Assembly: GCA_963844325.1 (NCBI GenBank)
Contig: CAWJNV010000002.1
Location: forward strand, 5,084,001 to 5,148,000
DNA length: 64,000 nucleotides
Reading direction: 5' to 3'
DNA from: CADCTQ01 sp963844325
GTDB taxonomy: Bacteria; Bacteroidota; Bacteroidia; Cytophagales; 172606-1
Position 1 is the first letter of the stretch, and each line of letters begins with the position of its first letter. Positions 15,961 through 25,247 of this stretch are shown piece after piece. The position numbers were made by a program, and so were the translations under genes. The notes beneath the pieces were generated by a model. That model was not told the DNA's origin. It ran no database searches and saw only the letters and a list, made by a program, of their open reading frames with translations.

Positions 15961-17841
15961 ATGTACAACAAATCCTTATTTGCCTTTGGCCTGCTGCTGG
16001 CCGCCAGCCCGCTGGCCCTGGCCCAGACCAGCATCCAGATCGGCACCCCTACCGCCGGCGCCACCGCCCCGACAAGCGTGGCCGTGGGGGTATCGGCCGG
16101 CACCAAAAGTACCGGCCAGAGCAACACCTTCGTGGGCTTCCAGGCCGGCCTGTTCAACACCACTGGCAGCTTCAACACCTTCCTGGGCAAAAGCGCCGGG
16201 CAAAACAACACCTTCGGCCGCTCCAACGTGTTTATAGGGGACGGAACGGGCTTCGCCAACACCACTGGCAGCTTCAACACCTTCCTGGGCAACAATGCCG
16301 GCCAGAACAACCGGGCGGGCTCCCTCAATGTCTTTGTCGGCACTGAGGCCGGGTTTGGCAACACGGGGGGCGCCTCCAACGTCTTCGTGGGCAACGAGGC
16401 CGGGCGGAACAATACAGATGGCATTCAGAATGTCTTCCTGGGTACCACCGCCGGCTTTCGAAACACGATGGGCAATTTCAACACCTTCCTTGGGCACGCG
16501 GCCGGGCAAGACAATCTTACCGGGCGGGAAAACGTCTTCCTGGGCCACGGTGCCGGCGCCAAGAGTGTGGCTTCCTTCAACACGTTCGTCGGCAAGAGCG
16601 CCGGGTTCAGCAACACGCTGGGAGAGCGCAACGTCTTCGTCGGCAACCAGGTGGGCGTTGCCAACCTGGAGGGCTCGGACAACACTTTTATGGGCGAATC
16701 GGCCGGCCGGGCCAACCTGTCGGGCGCCAGCAATCTCTTCCAGGGTAAGGATGCCGGCTTGGGCAATGTCACCGGCTCGGGCAACGTGTTCCTGGGCCGC
16801 GGCGCGGCTTTCCGCAACACGAGCGGTTCGGATAACATTGCCATTGGCAGAGATGCGGGCAGCGCCAACAAGACGGGCAAAGCCAATACTTTCCTGGGTT
16901 CCTTTGCGGGTACTCCGGCCGACAATCTCTCCAATGCCACCGCCCTTGGTTTCCGGGCCCAGGTGACGGTTTCCAATGCCGTGGTCATCGGCTCCATCAA
17001 CGGCAAGAACGGCGCCACGGCTTCGGCCAAAGTCGGCATCGGCACCACTGCGCCCACGCATCAGCTTCAGCTCTCCACGGATGACGCGGCCAAGGCGGGT
17101 TCTTCCTCCTGGAAAGTCGCCTCCGACAAACGCCTCAAGCAAGACATCAAACCGTTCAAAGAAGGCCTGGAAACGATCACGAAGATCAACCCGGTCTGGT
17201 TCAGGTACAACGGCAAGGCCGGCATGCCGACGGGGAAAAAATACGTGGGCGTAATCGCGCAGGAGATGCAGAAGATCGCCGGCTATACCGTGGACACGTT
17301 CACCTACCAGGACGCGCAGGGCAAGCAGGAGGAGTACCTGGACTACGATGCCAATTCACTGATCTACATGCTCATCAACGCCGTCAAGGAACAACAGCAG
17401 CAGTTGGAAAGACAGCGGGAGCAAATAGGGCAAAAAGATCAGCAGCTCAAAAATCAACAGGCGGAGCTGGTAACCGTGCAGGCACGGTTGCGCGCCCTGG
17501 AAGACCGGATCGCCCCCCAAGCCGGCGCTCCCGGTACAAGCCCCGCCGGCCGCGCCGCCACTTCGCCCGAAGCTTCCCCGGAAGCCCTGCTCTGGCAGAA
17601 CGAGCCCAACCCGACGGGCGGCCCGACCGTGATCCGCTACCTGGTTCCCGCCGGTGCGGCCACCGCCCAGATCCGGCTGTTCAACCTCAAAGGCGAACCC
17701 GTGCAGGACTTTGTGCTCGGTGAGCGGGGTGCGGGACAACTCACCCTCACTACGGATTCACTGCCGGCGGGCACGTACCTCTACCACCTGGTGGTGGACG
17801 GTAAAAGCGTAGCCAGCAAGAAACTCGTGCTGATTCGCTGA
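15961..17841 (+). CDS. Repetitive fibre protein with S74 and T9SS domains (16 repeats)
   Basis: 626 residues with the same order as the gene at 11940: signal peptide (MYNKSLFAFGLLLAASPLAL...AQT), about 16 copies of the 17-residue NTFLGxxAGxxNTTGSx unit, connector, S74 domain with VASDKRLKQDI and GVIAQEMQKI, coiled coil (EQQQQLERQREQIGQKDQQL) and T9SS domain ending SKKLVLIR. The S74 and sorting regions are highly similar to the paralogue, while repeat number differs by about ten, as expected from unequal recombination. It is probably a surface or released trimeric fibre; adhesion is a guess. The start Met at 15961 precedes the signal peptide; a longer frame begins at 15925. Confidence 0.88.
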   Translation: MYNKSLFAFGLLLAASPLALAQTSIQIGTPTAGATAPTSVAVGVSAGTKSTGQSNTFVGFQAGLFNTTGSFNTFLGKSAGQNNTFGRSNVFIGDGTGFANTTGSFNTFLGNNAGQNNRAGSLNVFVGTEAGFGNTGGASNVFVGNEAGRNNTDGIQNVFLGTTAGFRNTMGNFNTFLGHAAGQDNLTGRENVFLGHGAGAKSVASFNTFVGKSAGFSNTLGERNVFVGNQVGVANLEGSDNTFMGESAGRANLSGASNLFQGKDAGLGNVTGSGNVFLGRGAAFRNTSGSDNIAIGRDAGSANKTGKANTFLGSFAGTPADNLSNATALGFRAQVTVSNAVVIGSINGKNGATASAKVGIGTTAPTHQLQLSTDDAAKAGSSSWKVASDKRLKQDIKPFKEGLETITKINPVWFRYNGKAGMPTGKKYVGVIAQEMQKIAGYTVDTFTYQDAQGKQEEYLDYDANSLIYMLINAVKEQQQQLERQREQIGQKDQQLKNQQAELVTVQARLRALEDRIAPQAGAPGTSPAGRAATSPEASPEALLWQNEPNPTGGPTVIRYLVPAGAATAQIRLFNLKGEPVQDFVLGERGAGQLTLTTDSLPAGTYLYHLVVDGKSVASKKLVLIR

Positions 17842-17850
17842 GGCGGCGGG

Positions 17851-17972
17851 TGCTGGTTGTTCGTTGTTGGTTGTTCGTACCCCTCCTGTTTTACAGGCAA
17901 TTGCGTACTTGGTTATTCAAAATCGACTGTAAACCAATTAGTTACGAACAACGAATAACCAACAACGAATTC
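17851..17972. repeat. GTTGTTCG-word hairpin repeat, copy 2
   Basis: Left arm tgctggttgttcgttgttgg and right arm gttacgaacaacgaataacc continuing caacaacgaattcg, with gcgtacttggttattca in the loop. It starts 10 bp after the fibre gene stop and ends 14 bp before the stop of the convergent peptidase gene. Confidence 0.8.
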
Positions 17973-17985
17973 GTATAAGTCCTGG

Positions 17986-20900
17986 TCATCTTTCCAGCTT
18001 CACCTTCCGGGAATTATTGTCCCCCTCCAGGTCGATCAGCAAGTGATTGGGGTCGATGCCGGCCCGGGCGGGTTGGGCCGGTACCGTCACCGTGATCTTC
18101 TGCCTGCCGGCGCGGATGCGGTGCTTCCGCAGGTAGAGCGGCCCGGCAGGCGCTTTGCCTTTCCCGGCCGGGGCGAACACGCCCACCTCCACCCAATCAT
18201 TCATCGGCACGGGGGTTTCGATGCCGGTGCTGTCGACCACCCCCTTGCGCGCCTGCACGCGGAGCGTCACCCGCCAGGCGCCCCTTTCGGCCGGCCGGGC
18301 CGTGGCGCTTTCCGTCTCCAGTTCCCAGAAGGTGTTGGCCGCGAAAAGGTCGTGGAGCAGGGAATGGAGCGAATCCGGCGTTACCGCCCGCAGTTCCCGG
18401 TAGAAATCGAGCGTGGTCGGCAAGGGAGGGGTTTGCGTATCGGCCCGCAGCATCCCCCGGAGCGCATCGTTGACCCGGTCCTTGCCAATGTAGTTCCGCA
18501 GGGCAAACAGCGCAAAAGGCCCCTTGCGGTAATTGAGGAACGCGTTGTCGGCCCGGAGCAAGGGAGGCGCCGCCCGGGAACGGGGCACCTCGTACTCCTG
18601 CCGCATCTGCGACAAATACCGGCGCAGGTGTTCGTAGCCCAGCGTTTCCTCCACCACCTGCATGGCCGAGTACGTGGCGAGGCTTTCGACGAGTAAACCG
18701 GCCCCCTCAACCGCGGCCGGCGCCAGGCGAAAGCCCCACCACTGGTGGGCCACTTCGTGGGCCATGATGTGGTAAGGCAGGTCGAGGCCCCCCGGCGCCG
18801 GGTTCATCAGCGAATAGCCTTCCTGGTAATCAATCGTCATGGGCTCGGCGTGCATGCCGCGGCCGGGCCCGGGTCGTTCGAGCACGCGAAAGTGGCTGTA
18901 GGGGTAAGGACCGAACTCCCGCGTATAATACGCCAGCGAAGCCTGGGCGCTTTTTACCATGCGCGCCACGTTGGCGTCGTGGGCAGGGTGGTAAAAGACC
19001 TGGATCGTAACCGGTTTCGCACTCCTTGCTGGCCCCGGGCCGGGGCCCGCTTCTCCCGGCGGAGGCGGCACCCACTGCGCTTCCCGTACGGCGTACCGCG
19101 CCGAGAAAAAGGCGTACTCGTTGTGGATCGGCGCGTTGGTGACGTAGTGGAAGTACCGGCGGTCTCCTTTCGTCCACGTACGGCGCAGCGCGCCGGGCGC
19201 CACCGCGGTCTGGTCTTTGGTGGTGCCTACCACGGCTTCGAAGTCCACCTGCCGGGCGTGACGGTCCTCGTAGCGCGCGGCAACGTCGTAGAGCGAGGGG
19301 CGCGCCCGCGGGGGGAGCCCGTACGCGGCGCGGTCCCGCGGGTTGCGCAGGCGGCGGTCGGCGTCGTAGCCGATGACCGGCATCCAGTCGTTGCTGTCGA
19401 TGTGCGAACCATTCGGGACGACGGCGGCATCCACCCCTTGGTTGCCCAGGCCGCGGGGTCTGATCCGCACCCCGAAGCGCAGTTGCAGGGAGTCGCCGGG
19501 CCCGAGCGGCTTTTTCAGCGCGTAGACCCGGTACCCCAGCGCATCGTCCCGCACGACCGGGACAGCCGCCCGGTCCAACGCAAAGCGCGTGATTCCGGCG
19601 TGCGGCGCCATCGAAAGGTGAACGGAATGGATGGCGGCTTTGCCGCGGTTCACCAGGTGGTACCGGCCCCGTACGTCGGCGGTCCCCTCCCCGGGATAGA
19701 TTTCGACGTGCAAAGCAATGCGCGCCGGTACGGGTTGTGGGGTATGCGCATAGGGCCCGTAGCGCCGCTCGTATTCGGCGCGCCGCGCCAGCCGGTCGGC
19801 CGCGTTCAGGTACGCATGCCGCACGTTGGTATGGTAGAAAATGTACCCACCCGTTCCGGCGACAAGCGCCAGGGCGGTGAACGAAGCCCCTTTGTGCCGG
19901 GCGAACCGGCGCCGGGCCAGGTGCAGCCGCGCGGGGAGCCCGCCTTCCCTGCTGCGCACCCAGCCCAGCGTCGCGGCCACCGCCAGCAGCAGTGCCCAGG
20001 CGGCCCAGTACCCCTTGAACCACAGCCACGGCTCGATAAAGGGTCCGAAGCCGCGCATGTCACTGTACGACCACCCCGGGTCGGATGCGTAGATGAGCAG
20101 CTTGTGCTCCACCCCGATGGCCGGGGCGAAGAGGAGGAAGGCATAGGCGCCGCTCGCCACCAGGTGCGCGGTGTATTTCTGGTTCACCAGTACCTGGACC
20201 GCCAGCACGAGCCCGGCCAAGAGGAGGTAGTTGGTCAGTTGCAGGCCGAAGAGGGCCCGGAGGTACACCCCGATCTCGAAATGGTGATACCCCATCACGA
20301 GCTGGTTGATGATGCCGGCCCCCACCAGGCAGGCAACCCAGGTGGTGATGATGCCCCCCAGCCCGCCCAGTTTGCCGAGGAACATCACCCATTCGGGCAC
20401 CGGCGCGGTATCGGTCAGTTCGTGCAGCCCGGCTTCGCGTTCGCGCCAGACGAGTTCGCCGGCGTAGAAGATCGTGAGCAGGGGAATGATGATCCACTGG
20501 GTCCGGTAGCTGCCCAGCGGGGGCGCCAGGATTCTCAACACTTCTTCCGTGCGGGCAAACAGCGGCACGCCCAGCCACTCCATGTACTCGGTTGCAAACA
20601 GCCCCGTGCCAATTGCCAGCAGGGCGACCAGCGTGAGCCCGCCCCGGCTGCCGGCGATGGTCCGGAACGAAGTCCGGGCAATGGCGCGGACCTGGCGCAC
20701 GTGCGTGGCGAACGCAAAGTCACGCGGGGTGTCCGGCACGGGGACCGGGCCGGCGGTCTCGGTGCGCGCCGGCAATGCGTCCGGGGAAGCCGGTGCGGAA
20801 GGCACCCACGCGGGCCGGCGCCCCGGCAGACGCCACCGGCGGGCGCCCGGGGTAACGTGGCCCAACCGGAAGCGGAAGTACGTGAAGGCAAGCGCACCCG

Positions 20901-21639
20901 CCGCGAGGGCGAGCCACGCGAGGCGGTTCCAGCCCCACGGGCCTTCGGGCAGGATCAGCCGCGTGTTCTTGTCGATGGGCGTCCAGCCCTCCATCTCCGC
21001 GGCGATGCTCGTGCCCAGGAGGTCCATCAGGCCACCGAGTACCTTCCACTCGAGCCTGAACCGTACGGTCGTGCCGCCGAACTGGGAAAAAATGAGGAGG
21101 ACCAGGCTGGCAACGTAGCTGGCAACGGCCCGGCCGCTCAGGGCCGCGCACGCAAACTGGATGGCCGTCGTGGCAATGACCGTGGGCAACGCCAGGAACC
21201 CGTAACCCGTCAGGTAGGACGCGGGCCGGAACGGGCCGAGCAACCCGGTCCGGGCCCCGGGACCGTACAGCGAAAGGAGGAATCCGGCGTACAGCGCCAG
21301 CAGGACCAAGGCGTTCAGCGCCAGGGCCGCCAGGAACCGGGCGCCCAGGTAGGTAAACTTGCCCACCGGCGTGGTGTAGGTAAGCGGGTGCATCCGCGTC
21401 TGCCGGTCGCGGGTCGCCGCGTCGCCGGCCACGACCCCGCCGGTCACCACCCATATCGCGCTGCCGAACACGGTAAAGAAGGCAATCGTGCCGGGCGCGT
21501 TCAGGTGCGTTTCGCCGGTAAGCGTGACCATTCGCAGAATCACAAAACCGAACAGGAAAAATACGGCAAACAGGAGCCACGTCGAAAGGTGGCGCCACTG
21601 GTACCCGAACTCAAACCGGAAGATTTCCCTGAACTTCAT
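17986..21639 (-). CDS. ABC-2 permease fused to M1 family aminopeptidase (second of pair)
   Basis: 1217 residues. The N-terminal half holds two sets of ABC-2-type membrane helices (from WLLFAVFFLFGFVILRMVTL; second set from WIIIPLLTIFYAGELVWRER). The C-terminal half (from about residue 620) is a gluzincin M1 peptidase with the zinc motif HEVAHQWW (about residue 960) and the third ligand Glu in LLVESLATYS, plus the M1-type final domain. The peptidase probably faces the periplasm, tethered to the permease. The start codon overlaps the stop of the upstream paralogue (ATGA), so translation is probably coupled. Substrate unknown; export coupled to, or followed by, peptide trimming is an inference. 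Confidence 0.9.
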   Translation of the reverse strand: MKFREIFRFEFGYQWRHLSTWLLFAVFFLFGFVILRMVTLTGETHLNAPGTIAFFTVFGSAIWVVTGGVVAGDAATRDRQTRMHPLTYTTPVGKFTYLGARFLAALALNALVLLALYAGFLLSLYGPGARTGLLGPFRPASYLTGYGFLALPTVIATTAIQFACAALSGRAVASYVASLVLLIFSQFGGTTVRFRLEWKVLGGLMDLLGTSIAAEMEGWTPIDKNTRLILPEGPWGWNRLAWLALAAGALAFTYFRFRLGHVTPGARRWRLPGRRPAWVPSAPASPDALPARTETAGPVPVPDTPRDFAFATHVRQVRAIARTSFRTIAGSRGGLTLVALLAIGTGLFATEYMEWLGVPLFARTEEVLRILAPPLGSYRTQWIIIPLLTIFYAGELVWREREAGLHELTDTAPVPEWVMFLGKLGGLGGIITTWVACLVGAGIINQLVMGYHHFEIGVYLRALFGLQLTNYLLLAGLVLAVQVLVNQKYTAHLVASGAYAFLLFAPAIGVEHKLLIYASDPGWSYSDMRGFGPFIEPWLWFKGYWAAWALLLAVAATLGWVRSREGGLPARLHLARRRFARHKGASFTALALVAGTGGYIFYHTNVRHAYLNAADRLARRAEYERRYGPYAHTPQPVPARIALHVEIYPGEGTADVRGRYHLVNRGKAAIHSVHLSMAPHAGITRFALDRAAVPVVRDDALGYRVYALKKPLGPGDSLQLRFGVRIRPRGLGNQGVDAAVVPNGSHIDSNDWMPVIGYDADRRLRNPRDRAAYGLPPRARPSLYDVAARYEDRHARQVDFEAVVGTTKDQTAVAPGALRRTWTKGDRRYFHYVTNAPIHNEYAFFSARYAVREAQWVPPPPGEAGPGPGPARSAKPVTIQVFYHPAHDANVARMVKSAQASLAYYTREFGPYPYSHFRVLERPGPGRGMHAEPMTIDYQEGYSLMNPAPGGLDLPYHIMAHEVAHQWWGFRLAPAAVEGAGLLVESLATYSAMQVVEETLGYEHLRRYLSQMRQEYEVPRSRAAPPLLRADNAFLNYRKGPFALFALRNYIGKDRVNDALRGMLRADTQTPPLPTTLDFYRELRAVTPDSLHSLLHDLFAANTFWELETESATARPAERGAWRVTLRVQARKGVVDSTGIETPVPMNDWVEVGVFAPAGKGKAPAGPLYLRKHRIRAGRQKITVTVPAQPARAGIDPNHLLIDLEGDNNSRKVKLER

Positions 21640-24600
21640 GGCTTTACATCAATGACATTGTCCTCCGTTTTCAAGTCGATCAGCAGGTAGTCCGGATCGA
21701 GGCCCGCGCGGCCCGGCCGGCCCGGCACCGTCACCGTGATCGTCTGCCGGCCGGCCCGGATGCGGTGTTTCCGCAAATAGAGCGGCGCCCGGGGCCCACG
21801 GCCTCCTGAGGGGGCAAACACGCCGACGGTGATCCAGTCATCCATCGGCACCGGCCGCTCCACGCCCGCGCTGTCGGCCACGATCTTGCGCGCCTGCACG
21901 CCGAGCGTTACCCGCCAGGCGCCGGCCCCGGTCTGCACCGCCGTAGCCCGCTCCGTTTCGAGTTCCCAGTACGTGTTCACCTCGAACAAATCGTGCAGCA
22001 GGTACTGGAGTGAGTCGGGCGTCACGGCCCGCAGTTCGCCGTACAGGTCGAGCGTCGTTGCCAGGGGCGCCTCCGGCCGCCGGTGCTGCTCCAGCAGGCG
22101 CCGCAGCGCATCATTGACCCGCGCCGCGCCGAGGTACTCGCTCAGGGCGTACAGCGCGAAGGGTCCGCGGCGGTAGGAAAGGTACTGGTCGAGCCCCCGC
22201 AGCAACGGTTCGCCCCGGCGGATGGCCGGGTAGGGATACGGCTGCCGCATGTAGTGGAGCAACTGGTGAAGCGCCCCGCGCCCCCGGGCGTGCTCCACGA
22301 GCTTCAGCCCGTAGTACCAGGCGATGCTCTCCGACATCACCGGGGCGCCCTCAACGGCGGCCAGGGGGACGGTCCACTGGTGGGCCATCTCGTGGGCCAC
22401 GATTGCGTACGGGTGGTCGTGGCCGCCGGGATCGTCCTCCGGGTTCCAGAACGTGAACCCCTCGGCGTGGGTGATCATGCCGGCATCGGCGTGCATGCCC
22501 GTGCCGTTCCCCGGCCGCTCCACCACGCTCAGGTAGCCGCGCGGGTAGGGACCGAAGTTCCGGGTGTAGTAGTCGAGGGAGGCCCGGATGCTGCGGAGCA
22601 TGCGGTCGAGGTGCGCCGTGTGACCGGGGTGGTGGAAGACCTGGATCGTGACTTGCCGTCCTGAGCGAAGCGAATCACCGGGCGAAATCCATTCTTCTTC
22701 GTGCACGGCGTACCGGGCGGAGAAAAACGCGTAGCCGGCTTCGGCGCCGACGGGCCCGCCGGTGGCATAGTGGAAGTACCGGCGGTCGCCTGCCTGCCAG
22801 GTCCGGCGCAGCGCCCCGGGCGCGACGGCAACCTGGTCGGCATCGGTGCCCACCACGGCTTCGAAGTCGATGGGCCCGCCGCGCTTCTGCCGCGCTTCCT
22901 CGTCGTAGAGCGACGCGATCAGCGGGCGCGGGGCGAGTCCGTACGCCCGCCGGTCGCCGGCCGTGATCAGCTCGCGGCTCTTGCGGTAGCCGATGCCGGG
23001 AAGCCAGTCGTCCTTGAAGTAAGTGCCGTTGCCCACCACCGAGGCGTCGGTGCCGCTCTCGCGGAAACCCTTCGGCGCGAAGTGCACCCGGAAGTCGAGG
23101 CGCAGCGAGTCGCCGGGCCGGAGCGGCGTTGCCAGCGCGTAGATGCGGTGGTGCAGTTCCGCGTCGGCGAGCACGCGGGCCGCCGGCCGGCTGAACGCCA
23201 GGGCCCGGGTCTCGGTTCCCGGCGCGGTAGCGATGTGGATGGAGTCGATGGGCGCGGCGCTGCGGTTCACCAGGCGGTACGTGCCGCGGATGTCCACGGC
23301 CCGCCGCCGGGGATGGATTTCCACGTGCAGCGTGGTGGCCGTGAGCCGGGGTTGCGGACGGTCCGCGTACCGGCCGTAGCGCCGCTCGTACCGGGCGGCC
23401 CGCGCCTTCGTTTCGGCGGCGGTCAGGTACTCGTTGCGCACGTTGGTGTTGTAGAAGATAAAGCCGCCCAGCGCGGGGATGAGCAACCCCGCCGCCCCGG
23501 CAGCCCAGGCCGACGCCCGCGTGCAGTGACGACGCGCCAGCCGGAGCCGCTCCCGCAGGCCGCCCTCCCTGCCGCGCACCCACAGCAGCCGCGCCACCAC
23601 CGCGAGCAGCAGTGCCCAGGCGGCCCAGTAGCCCTTGAACCACAACCAGGGCCCGAGGGACGGGCCGAAGCCGGGCATCTCCGAATAGGACCACCCCGGC
23701 CCGGCGCCGTAGATGAGCAGGTTGTGCTCGACGCCGAACAACGAGGCGAGGGCGATGAATACGTAGGCCAGGATCGCCACCAGGTGACCGGTGTACTTCT
23801 GGTTCACCACCACGTGCACCACCAGGGCCAGCAGCGCGAAAAGGAGGTAGTCGGTCAACTGGAGCCCGAACAGGATTTTCACGTACAGCCCGATCTCGAA
23901 GTCGTGGTACCCCCGTATCCCCTGGGCCAGCATCCCGGCCGCCGCCAGGAGGGCCAGGAACAGCCCGAGCACCAGGCCGAGCCCCAGGAACTTGCCCACG
24001 AAAGGGGCCCACGCCGAACCCGGCATGGCATCGGTGATTTCGCCCAGCCCGGCGTCCCGTTCGCGCCAGACCAGCTCGCCGGCGAAGTAGACGATGAGGA
24101 ACGGGATGATCACCCAGCGGCTCAGTTCATCGGACAGCGGGCCGGTCAGTTCGCCGATGACCCGAATGGTCGTGGGGACCAGCGGGACACCGTTGGATTC
24201 CATCTGATCGACCACCACCGGAACCGTCAGGAGCGGGATGACGGCCAGCAGGGCGAACCCGGCCCAACTCGTGGCAATCGCCCGGAACGACGCCCACGCG
24301 ATGGTGCGGGCCTGGCGCGCGTGCGTGGCAAAGCCGAACGTCCGCGGGACCGCCGGGATGGCGATGGGCGCCTCCGCCGTGATCCCAATGCCGGCCGGCG
24401 TGGGTGCCTTTGCGGAGCGGGCCCGGAGGCGGCTCCACCAGGGGGTCGCGGTGCGGTGGGCGAAGCGGAAACCCAGGTAGGTGACGGCAAGCGTCGCCAG
24501 CGCGATGCCCAGCCACAGGAGGCGGTTGTGGAGCACGAGGCCCTCCAGGGCGAGCAGGCGCCGGTTCTTCTCCACCGTTGTCCACAAATGCGCCACGTCT

Positions 24601-25247
24601 TCCACGATGAAGCGGATGCCGATGGGGTCCAGCAGCGTACCCAGGCCCCGCCGGAAAAGCAGGATGGAGGCGACGAAGAAGCCCATGAAGACGAGGAGGA
24701 AACTGCCGAAGTAGCTTGCCATGGGCCGGCCGCTCCGTGCCGCCAGCGAAAACTGGATCGCCGTGGCAACCAGGGCGTTCGGCAGTGCGATGAAGGCGTA
24801 AGCCCCCAGAAAGGCAGCCGGCCGGAACGGACCGATCAGTTCGGCATCCACGCCGGGCAGGTAAACGCCCAGCAGGATGCCCGCCGGCACGGCGAGCAGG
24901 ATCAGCGCGTTGAGCGCGAGGGCGGCCAGGAACCGCCCCCCGAGGTACGCGGCCTTGCTGACGGGGGTGGTGTAGGTAAGCGGGTGCATGCCCGTTGCCA
25001 CGTCCCGCGCGGCCGCATCGCCGGCTACCGCCGCGGCCATCACCAGCCAGACCAGGCTGCCGAATACGGTGGTTTTGGCGACGGCGAACGGCGCGTTGAG
25101 AAAGAAGTCGGCGTACAGTACCTCCGAGAGGGAGCCGTCGCGCGTCATCAGGAAGTCGAGGGCGAGCAGGACGGTGAAGCAGAGCCAGGGCCAGGCCCGG
25201 CGTACCTGGTAGGCGAACTCAAAGCGAAAGATTTCCCACCCCTTCAT
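21636..25247 (-). CDS. ABC-2 permease fused to M1 family aminopeptidase (first of pair)
   Basis: 1203 residues, same architecture as its downstream neighbour: MKGWEIFRFEFAYQVRRAWP, ABC-2 helices, a second helix set (FLIVYFAGELVWRERDAGL), then an M1 domain with HEMAHQW (about residue 950) and MSESIAWYYGL carrying the downstream Glu. The usual Trp-Gly after HQW is replaced (HQWTVPLAA), a small departure from the neighbour. The two fusions probably form a heterodimeric permease served by the ATPase encoded immediately upstream, because all three genes overlap by 4 bp. Long open frames on the opposite strand are a by-product of GC-rich third positions. Confidence 0.9.
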   Translation of the reverse strand: MKGWEIFRFEFAYQVRRAWPWLCFTVLLALDFLMTRDGSLSEVLYADFFLNAPFAVAKTTVFGSLVWLVMAAAVAGDAAARDVATGMHPLTYTTPVSKAAYLGGRFLAALALNALILLAVPAGILLGVYLPGVDAELIGPFRPAAFLGAYAFIALPNALVATAIQFSLAARSGRPMASYFGSFLLVFMGFFVASILLFRRGLGTLLDPIGIRFIVEDVAHLWTTVEKNRRLLALEGLVLHNRLLWLGIALATLAVTYLGFRFAHRTATPWWSRLRARSAKAPTPAGIGITAEAPIAIPAVPRTFGFATHARQARTIAWASFRAIATSWAGFALLAVIPLLTVPVVVDQMESNGVPLVPTTIRVIGELTGPLSDELSRWVIIPFLIVYFAGELVWRERDAGLGEITDAMPGSAWAPFVGKFLGLGLVLGLFLALLAAAGMLAQGIRGYHDFEIGLYVKILFGLQLTDYLLFALLALVVHVVVNQKYTGHLVAILAYVFIALASLFGVEHNLLIYGAGPGWSYSEMPGFGPSLGPWLWFKGYWAAWALLLAVVARLLWVRGREGGLRERLRLARRHCTRASAWAAGAAGLLIPALGGFIFYNTNVRNEYLTAAETKARAARYERRYGRYADRPQPRLTATTLHVEIHPRRRAVDIRGTYRLVNRSAAPIDSIHIATAPGTETRALAFSRPAARVLADAELHHRIYALATPLRPGDSLRLDFRVHFAPKGFRESGTDASVVGNGTYFKDDWLPGIGYRKSRELITAGDRRAYGLAPRPLIASLYDEEARQKRGGPIDFEAVVGTDADQVAVAPGALRRTWQAGDRRYFHYATGGPVGAEAGYAFFSARYAVHEEEWISPGDSLRSGRQVTIQVFHHPGHTAHLDRMLRSIRASLDYYTRNFGPYPRGYLSVVERPGNGTGMHADAGMITHAEGFTFWNPEDDPGGHDHPYAIVAHEMAHQWTVPLAAVEGAPVMSESIAWYYGLKLVEHARGRGALHQLLHYMRQPYPYPAIRRGEPLLRGLDQYLSYRRGPFALYALSEYLGAARVNDALRRLLEQHRRPEAPLATTLDLYGELRAVTPDSLQYLLHDLFEVNTYWELETERATAVQTGAGAWRVTLGVQARKIVADSAGVERPVPMDDWITVGVFAPSGGRGPRAPLYLRKHRIRAGRQTITVTVPGRPGRAGLDPDYLLIDLKTEDNVIDVKP

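Noticed and set aside
11940..17841. Prophage tail-fibre genes, suggested by the S74 domain
   Set aside because: Both proteins have signal peptides and T9SS sorting domains and no phage genes are nearby; they are cellular secreted proteins.
18745..21690. A 981-codon open frame on the plus strand opposite the permease-peptidase gene
   Set aside because: Pro/Arg/Gly/Val/His-rich composition without domains; it mirrors a well-supported gene and is explained by GC-rich third codon positions.
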